A stretch of DNA of 64,000 nucleotides, taken from positions 147,760-211,759 of the forward strand of contig NZ_RHHP01000016.1 in the NCBI RefSeq assembly GCF_003710815.1, read 5' to 3'. Below the pieces are notes generated by a model. It saw only the letters and a program-made list of their open reading frames with translations, did no database searches and was not told where the DNA came from. Shown piece by piece: positions 9,294 through 20,370 of this stretch (its first letter is position 1; every line of letters starts with the position of its first letter). Origin of the DNA: Brevibacillus centrosporus. Lineage in GTDB: Bacteria; Bacillota; Bacilli; Brevibacillales; Brevibacillaceae. The position numbers and the translations under genes were made by a program.

Positions 9294-9938
9294 TTATTTT
9301 TGCATGCTTGCCCAGTCAGCGAGGAATTTTTCCAAACCGCTGTCTGTCAGAGGGTGGCCAATGATTTGCTTAAATACTTTTGCTGGGATGGTAGCGAAAT
9401 GCGCTCCGCGTTTTGCCGCTTCCGTCACATGAACAGGGTGGCGAACCGACGCTGCGATGATTTCTGTTTCAATCCCATGTACGGAGAAAATCTCAGCGAT
9501 ATCGTCAATCAGCGTCATGCCGTCCTGACCAATATCGTCCAGACGTCCCAGGAACGGAGAAACGTAGCTCGCTCCTGCACGTGCAGCCAGCAGTGCCTGG
9601 TTCGCGGAAAATACCAGCGTCACATTGGTTTTAATTTTCTTTTTCGCAAAGTACTTCGCTGCCTTCAAGCCTTCTGCCGTCATCGGGATTTTGATCACGA
9701 TATTCTTCGACAGGGAAGCCAGCTTTTCGCCTTCTTCGATCATGCCCTTCGCATCGGTGCTGATGACCTCAGCACTGATCGGACCATCTACAATGTCGAT
9801 AATTTCTTTCAACGTGTCGATGAAATCTCTGCCTTCCTTGGCAACCAGGGAAGGGTTGGTGGTTACGCCTGCAAGTACGCCCCACTCGTGAATCTCACGA
9901 ATTTCATCAACGTTTGCTGTATCTATCAGAAAACGCAT
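9294..9938 (-). CDS. tal: Transaldolase, FSA/TalC-type
   Basis: Small transaldolase of the 214-residue class, linking pentose phosphates and glycolysis, or acting as fructose-6-phosphate aldolase. The Schiff-base lysine is K83 in NIVIKIPMT; other signatures are [12 protein letters not shown] and [15 protein letters not shown] at 9938 follows AAGGAGG at ideal spacing. It is 16 nt downstream of fbaA, matching ywjH in B. subtilis, so co-transcription with fbaA is expected. Sequence alone does not separate transaldolase from FSA activity; the SPFLGRLDD form favours transaldolase. Confidence 0.93.
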   Translation of the reverse strand: MRFLIDTANVDEIREIHEWGVLAGVTTNPSLVAKEGRDFIDTLKEIIDIVDGPISAEVISTDAKGMIEEGEKLASLSKNIVIKIPMTAEGLKAAKYFAKKKIKTNVTLVFSANQALLAARAGASYVSPFLGRLDDIGQDGMTLIDDIAEIFSVHGIETEIIAASVRHPVHVTEAAKRGAHFATIPAKVFKQIIGHPLTDSGLEKFLADWASMQK

Positions 9939-9953
9939 GGTTATCCTCCTTGG

Positions 9954-10808
9954 TTACGCGCGGTTGCTACTGCCGAACAAGCGCATTTTTCCTTTAACTA
10001 CTTCCTTGATCGCGTCGCGAGCAGGGCCCAGATATTTGCGCGGGTCAATCTCGTTCGGTTTGGCAGCGAGCACCTTGCGTACCGTTTCGGTGCATGCTAC
10101 TTGAGACTCTGTGTTCACATTGATTTTACCAACGCCCAGGCTGATGGATTTCACAATCGCTTCATCCGGAACGCCAGAACCACCGTGCAGTACGATTGGT
10201 GCGCCGATGTTGCTTGCTACTTTTTCAATGATGTCGTAGCGGATTTTCGGAACGCCTTTGTACATGCCGTGAGCAGTACCTACAGCGATCGCTACATAGT
10301 CTACTTTGGTCTCTTCCCAGAAGCGGATTGCTTCCTCAGGATTTGCCAGAGTAGCGTCTTCCTCATCCACAGACAGGTCGTCTTCTACCCCGCCGATAGT
10401 GCCGAGCTCGCCTTCTACAGAAACGCCTACAGCGTGAGCAGCCTCGACAACTTGTTTCGTCAGGCGGAGATTGTCTTCAAAAGAGTGGTGGGAACCATCA
10501 AACATAACAGAAGAGAATCCTGCACGAATGCACTTCATAACCATGTCAAAGTTGCTACCGTGGTCAAGGTGCAATGCAACGGGGACACCGGCACGCTCCG
10601 CCGCCACTTTTGCGATGGCTACGGTGTAATCAATGCCCATGTATTTAAGAGCCCCCTCAGACACACCGAAAATCACAGGCGATTTTTCTTCCATCGCTGC
10701 TTCGGTAATTGCTTGAGTGAACTCCAGGTTGTTCAGGTTGAATTGTCCGACGGCGTATTTATGCTTTTTGACGTCTTCGGTAAAAGCGGTCATAGGTACG
10801 AGTGGCAT
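9954..10808 (-). CDS. fbaA: Class II fructose-1,6-bisphosphate aldolase
   Basis: Zinc-dependent aldolase splitting fructose 1,6-bisphosphate into two triose phosphates. The 284-residue protein starts MPLVPMTAFTEDVKKHK from ATG at 10808, preceded by the strong AGAGGAGG; this gives the usual family length. Zinc and active-site motifs visible are ALHLDHGS, SVEGELGTIGG, AVGTAHG and LHGGSGV. It has its own promoter at 10850 with an inverted repeat around the -10 box. Confidence 0.96.
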   Translation of the reverse strand: MPLVPMTAFTEDVKKHKYAVGQFNLNNLEFTQAITEAAMEEKSPVIFGVSEGALKYMGIDYTVAIAKVAAERAGVPVALHLDHGSNFDMVMKCIRAGFSSVMFDGSHHSFEDNLRLTKQVVEAAHAVGVSVEGELGTIGGVEDDLSVDEEDATLANPEEAIRFWEETKVDYVAIAVGTAHGMYKGVPKIRYDIIEKVASNIGAPIVLHGGSGVPDEAIVKSISLGVGKINVNTESQVACTETVRKVLAAKPNEIDPRKYLGPARDAIKEVVKGKMRLFGSSNRA

Positions 10809-10839
10809 TTTCGTAAATCCTCCTCTAGCAAACTTCAAT

Positions 10840-10862
10840 ACTGTGGCTTATTATACCACAGT
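10840..10862 (-). promoter_or_regulatory. fbaA promoter with 7-bp inverted repeat flanking the -10 box
   Basis: Minus strand carries an extended -10 box TGGTATAAT (TATAAT at 10855-10850). It is enclosed by a perfect 7-bp inverted repeat ACTGTGG/CCACAGT with a 9-nt centre. Because transcription should start inside the right arm, the repeat is more likely a protein-binding operator than an RNA hairpin. No good -35 box is present. Confidence 0.55.
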
Positions 10863-10906
10863 CACTGGCTTGTTAACAGGTACGCATGTCTGGGATACAA
10901 CCGGGA

Positions 10907-11281
10907 CTAACATGCTAATTGCTGATGTACCGCCATGCGCAATTCGTCGATATCAAACGGCTTGGTAAAGTGCGTCAATGCACCCAGCTGGGTCGCTTCC
11001 TTTATCATGTCCAACTCACCGTACGCAGTCATCATAATGACCTTAATATCTTGGTTGATTTTTTTGATGTGCTTCAAAATCTCGATTCCATCCATACCCG
11101 GAATCTTCATATCGAGAATTACCAGATCAGGAGACTCCTTTTCTACAATCTCCAGCGCCATTTTTCCGTTAGCTGCCTGAAATGTCTTGTAACCTTCCTT
11201 ACCCAATACTTCGTATAACAAGATGCGGATTCCGTACTGATCGTCGACTACCAATACTTTCTTATCATGCTTGTCCAACAT
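10907..11281 (-). CDS. spo0F: Sporulation response regulator Spo0F
   Basis: Single-domain response regulator of the sporulation phosphorelay; accepts phosphate from sensor kinases and passes it to Spo0B. The 124 residues consist of a receiver domain only, with acidic pocket VVDDQYG, phosphoacceptor Asp57 in [16 protein letters not shown] and the conserved lysine in FTKPFD. The sequence is very close to B. subtilis Spo0F, with three extra N-terminal residues. ATG at 11281, GGGGGG upstream. It sits between pyrG/amj and fbaA as in Bacillus. Confidence 0.97.
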   Translation of the reverse strand: MLDKHDKKVLVVDDQYGIRILLYEVLGKEGYKTFQAANGKMALEIVEKESPDLVILDMKIPGMDGIEILKHIKKINQDIKVIMMTAYGELDMIKEATQLGALTHFTKPFDIDELRMAVHQQLAC

Positions 11282-11441
11282 CTGATTATTCCCCCCCTGA
11301 CCTATGCCTTTTCCTTAACGACATTAGTTCGCCTAAATTTAGGAAACTCCTTCCTGAATCTCGTTGAAATTTTCCTGCCCTCGAGCTATCGAGTATAATA
11401 GGAATACTATTTTTCCCACTTAGTGAGGAGCCGAGAACAAA

Positions 11442-12236
11442 ATGGACGCTGTTTTGCTGATATGCCTTTTGACATTTATAATCCATACCACAGAGACATT
11501 GTCCTACGCCGTGCGCTTTGCTGGCGTACAGTCGGGGAGACTCGCCGTAGCTCTGTCACTCGTCGGAATTATTTTGCTGCTGTCTCGTACATCCAATCTG
11601 ATTCAGGGCCCTTTTACCGGAGGGTTGATTGACGAAGCGGCTCTCACCCATACCGATCCAAGTCTCAAGCTGCACCTGATCGTCGCCGCCGCTTCTCTTG
11701 GGACTTGTTTCTCGATTCTGCTTTTTCCCACTGCCGCCCAGCTATCCAAACGGGTGATTGCCCGGCTGGAGCTCGCTGGCTCCATTCCCCAAATGCTTCG
11801 CACGGCCGTTACCATCGACAGTTTGCGGAGCGTACGGCATCACGTCAGGGTCCCGACTTTGAATGTCCTCGCACGCTTTCAGATCAAGGGAGTTCCCAAC
11901 CGGCTGTTACTTCTCAATTGCCTGGGAACAGGCATTTACACGAGCAGCATCCTGTCTGTTTTATACGCTACATTGCTCGTACCCGACTACAAAGCGACCG
12001 TCCTGATGTCCTCTGGCCTGATCAACGGGTTCGCCACCATTTTCATGACGATTCTGGTCGATCCGCAGGTAGCCCTCATGACGGAAAAAGCCATGCAAGG
12101 CAAGTCCTCGCTGGAGTCCATTCGCGATATGTACATGTGGCTGATGATTAGTCGTTTTTTTGGAACCTTGCTTGCTCAGGTCCTGCTGATTCCTGCTGCT
12201 TACTGGGTAGCCTGGATCACTCCGCTTTTTCATTAA
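11442..12236 (+). CDS. amj: Lipid II flippase of the Amj family
   Basis: Polytopic membrane protein of the Amj (YdaH, formerly DUF2837) family, an alternative to MurJ for moving lipid II across the membrane. The 264 residues have about six hydrophobic segments. Family-typical stretches are HTTETLSYAVRFAGV at the N-terminus, ALSLVGIILLLSRTSN and the conserved glycine-rich GLINGFATI. The start at 11442 has TGAGGAG 11 nt upstream. It is divergent from spo0F and convergent with pyrG, an insertion relative to B. subtilis order, where amj lies elsewhere. Confidence 0.88.
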   Translation: MDAVLLICLLTFIIHTTETLSYAVRFAGVQSGRLAVALSLVGIILLLSRTSNLIQGPFTGGLIDEAALTHTDPSLKLHLIVAAASLGTCFSILLFPTAAQLSKRVIARLELAGSIPQMLRTAVTIDSLRSVRHHVRVPTLNVLARFQIKGVPNRLLLLNCLGTGIYTSSILSVLYATLLVPDYKATVLMSSGLINGFATIFMTILVDPQVALMTEKAMQGKSSLESIRDMYMWLMISRFFGTLLAQVLLIPAAYWVAWITPLFH

Positions 12237-12255
12237 ATAAATATGCTTTTCCAGC

Positions 12256-12295
12256 AAAAAGCACCTGCGATTTTTCCTTCGCAGGTGCTTTTTTA
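12256..12295. terminator. Bidirectional terminator between amj and pyrG
   Basis: Perfect 10-bp stem GCACCTGCGA/TCGCAGGTGC flanked by AAAAA on one side and TTTTTT on the other, so it can serve both convergent genes. Confidence 0.88.
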
Positions 12296-12305
12296 TCGAA
12301 AACGA

Positions 12306-13910
<1,605 letters not shown>

Positions 13911-13964
13911 TTACGTCCCCTCTTTCCCTAATCCTCAAGATGATGATAAATCGTATGAAGACGG

Positions 13965-14035
13965 CTCCAAAAAAAAGAAAAAACAAAAGCGAGTCCTATC
14001 CCGTTTAGCAGTGGGGTAGGGGCACTTTTGTTTTA
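13965..14035 (-). terminator. pyrG leader attenuator (intrinsic terminator)
   Basis: On the minus strand, AACAAAAGTGCCCCTACCCC pairs imperfectly with a downstream GGGATAGGACTCGCTTTTGTT, followed by a long T-rich tract. The pyrimidine-rich upstream arm (CCCCTACCCC) is the expected partner for extra G residues added to the transcript start. Location between the rpoE stop and pyrG matches the B. subtilis attenuator. Confidence 0.8.
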
Positions 14036-14068
14036 TAGTTTCCCATATTTGATCCTTCTTCATGTGAA

Positions 14069-14108
14069 GCCCAAGGAGTATTTTATCTGTCCCTCAGACG
14101 GAAGTCAA
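14069..14108 (-). promoter_or_regulatory. pyrG promoter with GGGC initiation site
   Basis: Minus strand: TTGACT (14108-14103), 17-bp spacer, TAAAAT (14085-14080), then seven bases and GGGC starting at 14072. The GGGC start is the feature needed for reiterative G addition when CTP is low. The -35 box begins 4 nt after the rpoE stop codon. Confidence 0.82.
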
Positions 14109-14112
14109 GGAC

Positions 14113-14673
14113 TTATAATTTCTCGTCTTCTTCCTCTTCAGCGTCGTCTTCCAATTCCTCATCTTCTGCTTCCTCGCCCTCGAACAGCTCTTCTTCTTCA
14201 TCGAGCTCTTCTTCGTCGATTTCAGCATCAATTTCCTCTTCTTCGATCTCTGCATCTTCGTCCACGAAGTCTTCTTCGTCTTCAAAGATAACCACATCGT
14301 CTTCCTCGAATTCTTCGACGATGTCGTCTTCGGTATCGTAGTCGTCGAAATCGTCGTCGAGGATGACTTTTTTCTTCTTGGTTCCGCCGCCCTCTTGTGT
14401 TTCTTCGACAGTGTCGGTAGGGTACCAGCGTTTCAGACCCCAGATATTGTCACCGAGGCAAACGAAACGGCCGTCAATATTAATTTCTGTGTATACTTGA
14501 GCGATGATCGCCATGAGCTGTTCCTTCGTCATCTTGCGAACGGCAACCAGTTCATCCATCAGCTCGCGGAAGTTGTAAGTTCGATTGGTTTGACGCAAAA
14601 TTTCATAGGCAATGTCAACCAATGCCATCTCACTCAGTTTCTCGGAATCAACATGAGCAAATAATTGACTCAC
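14113..14673 (-). CDS. rpoE: DNA-directed RNA polymerase delta subunit
   Basis: Auxiliary RNA polymerase subunit of Bacillota that speeds enzyme recycling and affects promoter selectivity. The first about 90 residues form the folded HARE-HTH domain (SEKLSEMALVDIAYEILRQTNRTYNFRELMDELV). The rest is an unstructured acidic tail made almost entirely of Glu and Asp. Start codon is GTG at 14673; an in-frame TGA lies immediately upstream, so no earlier start is possible. Position before pyrG is conserved. The repetitive tail codons create open shadow frames on both strands. Confidence 0.95.
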   Translation of the reverse strand: MSQLFAHVDSEKLSEMALVDIAYEILRQTNRTYNFRELMDELVAVRKMTKEQLMAIIAQVYTEINIDGRFVCLGDNIWGLKRWYPTDTVEETQEGGGTKKKKVILDDDFDDYDTEDDIVEEFEEDDVVIFEDEEDFVDEDAEIEEEEIDAEIDEEELDEEEELFEGEEAEDEELEDDAEEEEDEKL

Positions 14674-14818
14674 TCAGGGCACGTCCTTTCCATTGAAAAC
14701 TATGGGATACCATACGGCCGTCACTTCAATGTGAGGCGCGGCTTTGTATAGGTAAATCTACAATAATGTCGGATTCTTCGATTGTACAACATACGAAGGC
14801 TAACATACAGTATTCCTT

Positions 14819-14846
14819 ATTTTAGACGAAAATGCAAGGCTTTCAA
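14819..14846 (-). promoter_or_regulatory. Probable rpoE promoter
   Basis: Minus strand TTGAAA (14846-14841), 16-bp spacer, TAAAAT (14824-14819), about 145 nt before the rpoE start. The 320-nt gap 14674-14993 holds this promoter, the 5' leader of rpoE and the icmF terminator; nothing else is recognised. Confidence 0.55.
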
Positions 14847-14934
14847 ACAGGCCGGCAAATATATTATTCGCCCCCGTTTTCCCCTGGCAAAACCGGGCTG
14901 TTTTCGCCTGGTAATGACAAAGCAGATCAAAGGA

Positions 14935-14972
14935 GAAAGCAAAAGCGGCCAGTGATCATCACCAGCCGCTCT
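14935..14972 (-). terminator. Terminator after icmF
   Basis: Minus-strand stem AGCGGCTGGTGAT/ATCACTGGCCGCT (two wobble pairs, small loop) followed by TTTTGCTTT, about 25 nt after the icmF stop. Confidence 0.72.
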
Positions 14973-14993
14973 TTCTTGCAGAAAAAAGCCTTC

Positions 14994-17900
14994 TTACATG
15001 TTTCTGCGGTATTGTCCCCCTACTTCATACAGGGCCGCACTGATTTGCCCCAGAGAAGCTACCTTGACCGTTTCCATCAGCTCTTCGAAAATGTTACCTC
15101 CAGAAGTCGCGACCTCCTGCAAGCGACGCAGAGCCGCTCCAGATTGCTCGCGATGCTTTTCCTGGAAGGCACGCAGATTCAAGATTTGCTGTACCTTTTC
15201 TTCTTCTGTGGCACGAGCCAGCTCGATCTCGTAGTCTTCCTCTGACGAGTTTGGATTGATAAAGGTGTTGACCCCGATAATTGGCAGTTCACCCGTATGT
15301 TTTTTCATTTCGTAGTACATCGACTCATCCTGAATTTTGCCCCGTTGGTACTGAGTCTCCATCGCTCCGAGAACACCGCCACGCGAGCTGATCCGCTCAA
15401 ACTCCTGCATAACGGCTTCCTCGACCAGATCAGTGAGCTCGTCGATGATGAAAGCACCCTGCAACGGGTTTTCGTTTTTCGCGAGGCCCAGCTCCTTGTT
15501 GATGATCATCTGAATAGCCATCGCGCGTCGCACCGAGTTTTCTGTCGGTGTCGTGATAGCTTCGTCGTAAGCATTCGTGTGCAAGGAGTTGCAGTTGTCA
15601 TAAATTGCAACCAGCGCCTGCAAGGTTGTACGGATATCGTTGAAGTCCATCTCCTGCGCGTGCAAGGAACGGCCTGACGTCTGGATGTGGTATTTCAGCT
15701 TCTGGCTGCGGTCATTTGCGCTATAGCGGTTTTTCATAACAGTTGCCCAGATGCGTCGTGCCACCCGTCCAATCACGGTATACTCGGGGTCGAGTCCATT
15801 GGAGAAGAAGAACGACAGATTCGGTGCAAAATCATCGATGTTCATGCCGCGGCTCAAATAGTACTCGACGTACGTAAAGCCGTTGGCCAGCGTGAATGCC
15901 AATTGGGTAATCGGGTTCGCCCCAGCTTCTGCAATATGGTAGCCCGAAATCGACACGGAATAGTAATTCCGCACCTTTTTATCAATGAAATACTGCTGGA
16001 TATCGCCCATCATCCGCAGGGCGAACTCCGTAGAGAAGATGCAGGTGTTTTGACCCTGGTCTTCCTTCAAAATGTCAGCCTGTACGGTACCTCGGACCGT
16101 GGAGAGCGTGTACGCCTTGATTTGCTCGCTCTCTTCAGCAGTTGGCTGACGTCCTTCGCGCTGCACGAAAGCTTCCATTTGCTGTTCGATTGCCGTATTC
16201 ATAAACATCGCCAAAATCATCGGTGCAGGACCATTTATCGTCATCGACACAGATGTGCTTGGCGCGCACAGATCAAAGCCTGCATACAGCTTTTTCATGT
16301 CATCCAGCGTACAAATGCTCACACCGCTCGTTCCGATCTTGCCGTAGATATCCGGACGGTAATCCGGGTCTTCTCCGTAAAGAGTAACCGAGTCAAAAGC
16401 GGTACTGAGCCGTTTCGCCTCGTCATTTTGCGAAAGGAAGTGGAAACGTCTGTTGGTCCGCTCTGGTGTCCCTTCTCCCGCAAATTGGCGCTTTGGATCT
16501 TCTCCTTCTCGCTTGAACGGGAAGACGCCAGCCGTGTACGGAAACTCTCCTGGTACATTTTCTTTCAGGGACCATTTCAAGATTTCGCCCCAATCCTCGT
16601 ACTCAGGGACGGCCACCTTGGAGATACGCGTACCGGACAGCGATTCACTGAACAGCTTCGTCACAAGCTCCTTGTCGCGGATTTTGGTCACGAACTGATC
16701 CTGCTTATAGGCAGCTTTGAGCTTTGGCCATTGCGCGAGAATTCGTTTGCACTCTGGATGCAGCTTCTCCTCGAACAGCTCAATCTGTTTATCCAAGACA
16801 GCTGCTACCTCTTGTGCCGAAGCTTCCCCTGAAGCCAGGAGCGTCTCTTTCGCCCCCTGCAGCTGGAACAGCTTACGTGCGATGGTGGATTGCTCATCCG
16901 TGTATTGACTGTATTTCCGAACGGTATTGGCGATGTCTTGCAAGTAGTTGATCCGCTCTGTCGGAATCAACGAAGTTTTATGAATTTTAACAGGAGTCGT
17001 ATCCAATCCCTCAACCGACCAGTCTACTCCTGTCTTTTCTACGATTTTGTGCATCAGTGCCGCAAACAGGACGTTTGTACCCGGATCGTTAAACTGACTG
17101 GCGATCGTTCCGTACACTGGCACTTTTTCATCCGGCAGCTCGAACAGCTGGTGGTTGCGGCGATATTGCTTTCGCACCTCACGAAGGGCATCCTCGGAGC
17201 CTTTTCGCTCGAACTTGTTGATGGCAATCACGTCCGCGAAATCGAGCATATCGATTTTTTCCAGCTGCGATGGTGCACCGAACTCACTGGTCATGACGTA
17301 CATGGATACGTCGCACACATCCGTAACCTGCGCGTCGCCCTGACCGATCCCACTCGTCTCCACGATAATCAAGTCAAAATGGGCAGCCCTTGCCACGCGG
17401 ATCGCATCCTCCAGCGCCGCAGACAGCTCCATGCCCGATTTGCGGGTAGCCAAGCTGCGCATGTACACACGAGGTGTGTTGTTGGCATTCATACGGATGC
17501 GGTCGCCTAATAGCGCTCCACCCGATTTTTGCTTGGATGGATCGACAGATAAAATCGCAACGGTCTTGTCCGTATACGTTCGAATAAAGCGTCGAACCAA
17601 TTCATCTGTCAGCGAGCTTTTCCCTGCTCCCCCTGTACCGGTAATCCCCAGCACCGGGATCATCTCCTGCGGCTCTGGTACGCTGTTTTTGATTGGCTCT
17701 ACCCACTCCGGCTGGTCAACGGCATATTCCGCTACAGAAATGAGTCGGGCCACGGCTTTATGATTTTGATCGCGAAGCGCTTGTACTTCATCGTTCAGCT
17801 GTTTGACCGTCGGAAAATCGGACTGCCGGATCATGTCATTGATCATCCCCTGCAATCCGAAGTTGCGGCCATCATCTGGCGAATAGATTTTACAGACTCC

Positions 17901-18245
17901 GTACTCTTCCAACTCCCGAATCTCGCGTGGAACGATCACGCCGCCCCCGCCCCCAAAAACGCGGATATGCTCAGCTCCTCGTTCTTTCAACAAATCAATC
18001 ATGTACTTGAAATATTCCACATGACCGCCCTGATAGGAGCTGATGGCAATCCCTTGCACATCCTCCTGAATCGCTGCGGTAACTATATCATCAACAGAAC
18101 GGTTGTGACCCAAATGGATGACTTCCACCCCTGAAGACTGCAAAATACGGCGCATGATGTTGATCGAGGCATCGTGACCATCGTACAAGCTGGCGGCGGT
18201 CACAAAACGAACTTTGTTTTGCGGACGAAAAACTTCTGTTTCCAT
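14994..18245 (-). CDS. icmF: Fused isobutyryl-CoA mutase (IcmF)
   Basis: Adenosylcobalamin-dependent acyl-CoA mutase fused to its G-protein chaperone; interconverts isobutyryl-CoA and n-butyryl-CoA and often related branched substrates. The 1083 residues run: B12-binding domain (about 1-140) with YDGHDAS carrying the cobalt-ligand DxH; MeaI-type GTPase (about 190-400) with P-loop GTGGAGKSS and NKFERKG; linker; TIM-barrel mutase domain to the end with [17 protein letters not shown] at 18245 follows GGGGAG; the frame stays open upstream but without a site. It is 26 nt after the TetR gene and probably in the same operon, tying branched acyl-CoA use to the beta-oxidation genes. Confidence 0.93.
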   Translation of the reverse strand: METEVFRPQNKVRFVTAASLYDGHDASINIMRRILQSSGVEVIHLGHNRSVDDIVTAAIQEDVQGIAISSYQGGHVEYFKYMIDLLKERGAEHIRVFGGGGGVIVPREIRELEEYGVCKIYSPDDGRNFGLQGMINDMIRQSDFPTVKQLNDEVQALRDQNHKAVARLISVAEYAVDQPEWVEPIKNSVPEPQEMIPVLGITGTGGAGKSSLTDELVRRFIRTYTDKTVAILSVDPSKQKSGGALLGDRIRMNANNTPRVYMRSLATRKSGMELSAALEDAIRVARAAHFDLIIVETSGIGQGDAQVTDVCDVSMYVMTSEFGAPSQLEKIDMLDFADVIAINKFERKGSEDALREVRKQYRRNHQLFELPDEKVPVYGTIASQFNDPGTNVLFAALMHKIVEKTGVDWSVEGLDTTPVKIHKTSLIPTERINYLQDIANTVRKYSQYTDEQSTIARKLFQLQGAKETLLASGEASAQEVAAVLDKQIELFEEKLHPECKRILAQWPKLKAAYKQDQFVTKIRDKELVTKLFSESLSGTRISKVAVPEYEDWGEILKWSLKENVPGEFPYTAGVFPFKREGEDPKRQFAGEGTPERTNRRFHFLSQNDEAKRLSTAFDSVTLYGEDPDYRPDIYGKIGTSGVSICTLDDMKKLYAGFDLCAPSTSVSMTINGPAPMILAMFMNTAIEQQMEAFVQREGRQPTAEESEQIKAYTLSTVRGTVQADILKEDQGQNTCIFSTEFALRMMGDIQQYFIDKKVRNYYSVSISGYHIAEAGANPITQLAFTLANGFTYVEYYLSRGMNIDDFAPNLSFFFSNGLDPEYTVIGRVARRIWATVMKNRYSANDRSQKLKYHIQTSGRSLHAQEMDFNDIRTTLQALVAIYDNCNSLHTNAYDEAITTPTENSVRRAMAIQMIINKELGLAKNENPLQGAFIIDELTDLVEEAVMQEFERISSRGGVLGAMETQYQRGKIQDESMYYEMKKHTGELPIIGVNTFINPNSSEEDYEIELARATEEEKVQQILNLRAFQEKHREQSGAALRRLQEVATSGGNIFEELMETVKVASLGQISAALYEVGGQYRRNM

Positions 18246-18271
18246 CGTTCCACTCTCCCCGAGATTCAGTT

Positions 18272-18904
18272 TTAGTCGGAGACACTGATTTCGCGCAGCA
18301 ACAATGCTATCTGCTTTTCGGTGAACTCCTCTAGCGTATAGTGCTTGTGCAGAGCCCAGCGACGGAATACCCACATCTCGCCCAGAACCATGATGTTATC
18401 CGCCATGAGCTTGACGTGTTTTTCATCCAGACGCAGGGAGCCGTCATTAATTCCTTTGTGAATGATCTCTACGAAAACTTGTGCAATCGCTTCTTCACGT
18501 CCTAATACAAAGCGAAGCGTTTCTTTTGGCAGTGACTTGGCTTCCTGATAAATGAGCAAAACACGGTCGCTCATCTGGTCCATCACACGGATAAAGCTCT
18601 TTAGTGCGAGGGTCAAGATTTTCAAACCAGACCCGTTAAAGTTGATCGCTTCGCGCAGACGAGTCTCCATCTCCGCATGGATCGCATCACATACGAGGTA
18701 CAGCACGTCCTCTTTGGATTCAATGTACTCGTACAAGGTACCAATACTAAAACCAGAAGCGCGTGCAATCTCTCTCGTCGTCGTTTTATGAAAGCCTTTA
18801 TGAATGAACAAGTTGACCGCTGCTTCAACGATTTGTTCGCGGCGCTTCTCAATGAGCTTAGGATCCTTAACCAATGAAGGAATCGTTTTTCTTTTCTCGG
18901 ACAT
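18272..18904 (-). CDS. TetR-family repressor of the acyl-CoA block
   Basis: Transcription repressor of 210 residues. The N-terminal helix-turn-helix is seen at about 22-66 ([19 protein letters not shown], then [17 protein letters not shown]). The C-terminal ligand domain is helical and unassigned. ATG at 18904 is chosen over upstream codons because AAAGGTGGA precedes it. A palindrome at 18927-18942, 23 nt upstream, matches palindromes before the thiolase gene and before the Fe-S reductase gene, so it probably represses itself and the fatty-acid genes and responds to an acyl-CoA. Not a close match to B. subtilis FadR by eye. Effector is inference. Confidence 0.85.
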   Translation of the reverse strand: MSEKRKTIPSLVKDPKLIEKRREQIVEAAVNLFIHKGFHKTTTREIARASGFSIGTLYEYIESKEDVLYLVCDAIHAEMETRLREAINFNGSGLKILTLALKSFIRVMDQMSDRVLLIYQEAKSLPKETLRFVLGREEAIAQVFVEIIHKGINDGSLRLDEKHVKLMADNIMVLGEMWVFRRWALHKHYTLEEFTEKQIALLLREISVSD

Positions 18905-18926
18905 GACCGATCCACCTTTTCCACCG

Positions 18927-18942
18927 ACTGAGCGTTTGGTCA
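18927..18942. promoter_or_regulatory. Putative TetR operator, copy 1 (before tetR)
   Basis: ACTGAGCGTTTGGTCA, an imperfect inverted repeat, 23 nt upstream of the TetR start codon. It shares the ACYGAGCG left half with the sites at 23619 and 25947. Confidence 0.65.
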
Positions 18943-19158
18943 GACATTTCAAAAAAGTCAAGACAAAAAACACTCGTCTTTCGTATCTTATCGCAACCAT
19001 TATACGCGAGTAAGACGAAGAAAGCCAAATCTTTCTTTTCCCAACCTACAGAAAGCGGACAGAAGCGAGAAGAATTGGCGGGAGCAGGTGAGACCTGCCC
19101 CCATGCACTCTTTTATGGTAATCGGTTATCTGATCAGCGCCTAGACTTTAGGGCTCGC

Positions 19159-20301
19159 CTATTCTTTCAATAAATAGTTGCTGATAACGACTCGCTGAAT
19201 TTCGTTCGTTCCTTCATAGATCTGCGTGATCTTCGCATCGCGCATGAAACGCTCTACCGGATACTCACGCGTGTAGCCATACCCACCGAATACTTGAACC
19301 GCTTCGGTCGTGACTTCCATAGCTGTATCGCCCGCGAATACTTTGGACATGGCGGATGCTTTTCCATACGGCAGTCCTTGATCTTCCAGCCATGCTGCTT
19401 GGTAGGTGAGCAAACGAGATGCCTCGATCTTGGTCGCCATATCTGCCAGCTTGAACTGAATTGCTTGCAAGGAAGCGATCGGCTTGCCGAATTGATTGCG
19501 TTCTTTTGCATAATTGCGGGCCTGCTCGTATGCACCCTGCGCGATACCCAACGCTTGTGCGGCAATCCCGTTGCGTCCGCCATCGAGTGTCATCATGGCA
19601 ATCTTGAAGCCCTCGCCCTCTTTGCCCAGCATGTTTTCAGCCGGAACGCGGACATCCTCGAAGTTGACCGCGAGTGTTGGCGAGGAACGAATCCCCAGCT
19701 TCTTCTCTTTTTTGCCCATCGTGAAGCCGTCCATGCCTTTTTCCACGATAAAGGCGGTAATGCCCTTGTGCTTAAGCTGTGGCTCCGTAACCGCAAACAC
19801 GATGTAAATTTCGGCTTCACCGGCATTCGTGATGAAGATTTTGCTGCCGTTCAAAATATAGTGGTCGCCATCGCGGACAGCCGTGGTGCGCATACCTGCC
19901 GAGTCCGAGCCCGAGCCCGGTTCTGTCAGGCAATACGCGCCCATTTTCTTGCCTTCTGCCAGCGGACGCAAAAATTTCTGTTTTTGCTCTTCTGTACCGA
20001 ATTTGTAGAGCGGCCAGCTCGCCAAGGATACTTGTGCAGACAACGTCACGCCGATGGATGCGTCCACACGGGACAGCTCTTCCACCGCGATCACATAGCT
20101 CAGGTAGTCGGCTCCTGCTCCACCGTATTGCTCAGGCCACGGGATTCCCGTCAAGCCCAGCTCAGCCATCTGCTCAAAAATCGAGCGGTCAAAGCGTTCT
20201 TCCTCGTCGCGTTCCGCTGCCGAAGGAGCCACCTGGTTTTCGGCAAAGTCACGTATCATTTTTCGCAGCATTTCATGTTCTTCCGTCAATTGGAAATTCA
20301 T
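19159..20301 (-). CDS. Acyl-CoA dehydrogenase (second of two)
   Basis: FAD enzyme introducing the alpha-beta double bond of acyl-CoA esters and passing electrons to ETF. The 380 residues start [14 protein letters not shown] from ATG at 20301, after GGGGGAG. Family signatures are [15 protein letters not shown], the FAD motif around [33 protein letters not shown] and the catalytic glutamate in [10 protein letters not shown]. It is about half identical by eye to the adjacent upstream dehydrogenase, so the pair arose by duplication. Substrate range (short or branched chain) cannot be set from sequence alone; linkage to icmF suggests branched or short chains. Confidence 0.92.
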   Translation of the reverse strand: MNFQLTEEHEMLRKMIRDFAENQVAPSAAERDEEERFDRSIFEQMAELGLTGIPWPEQYGGAGADYLSYVIAVEELSRVDASIGVTLSAQVSLASWPLYKFGTEEQKQKFLRPLAEGKKMGAYCLTEPGSGSDSAGMRTTAVRDGDHYILNGSKIFITNAGEAEIYIVFAVTEPQLKHKGITAFIVEKGMDGFTMGKKEKKLGIRSSPTLAVNFEDVRVPAENMLGKEGEGFKIAMMTLDGGRNGIAAQALGIAQGAYEQARNYAKERNQFGKPIASLQAIQFKLADMATKIEASRLLTYQAAWLEDQGLPYGKASAMSKVFAGDTAMEVTTEAVQVFGGYGYTREYPVERFMRDAKITQIYEGTNEIQRVVISNYLLKE

Positions 20302-20370
20302 TTCTACCACTCCCCCGTGTGCTTTTCGGTCAGCCCGGACATCGAACGCGTCGACGGACATCCTCATTAT

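Noticed and set aside
9300..10910. 536-codon plus-strand frame antisense to tal and fbaA
   Set aside because: Shadow of conserved minus-strand genes; His/Arg/Phe-rich and without family features.
11282..11441. Sigma-H promoter and Spo0A box for spo0F
   Set aside because: A GCAGGAAAA -35-like match exists but no convincing -10 at proper distance, and only a weak TGTCGTT-like 0A box.
14028..14297. Glu/Lys- and Leu/Arg-rich frames over rpoE
   Set aside because: Produced by the repetitive GAA/GAG codons of the acidic tail of the delta subunit read in other frames.
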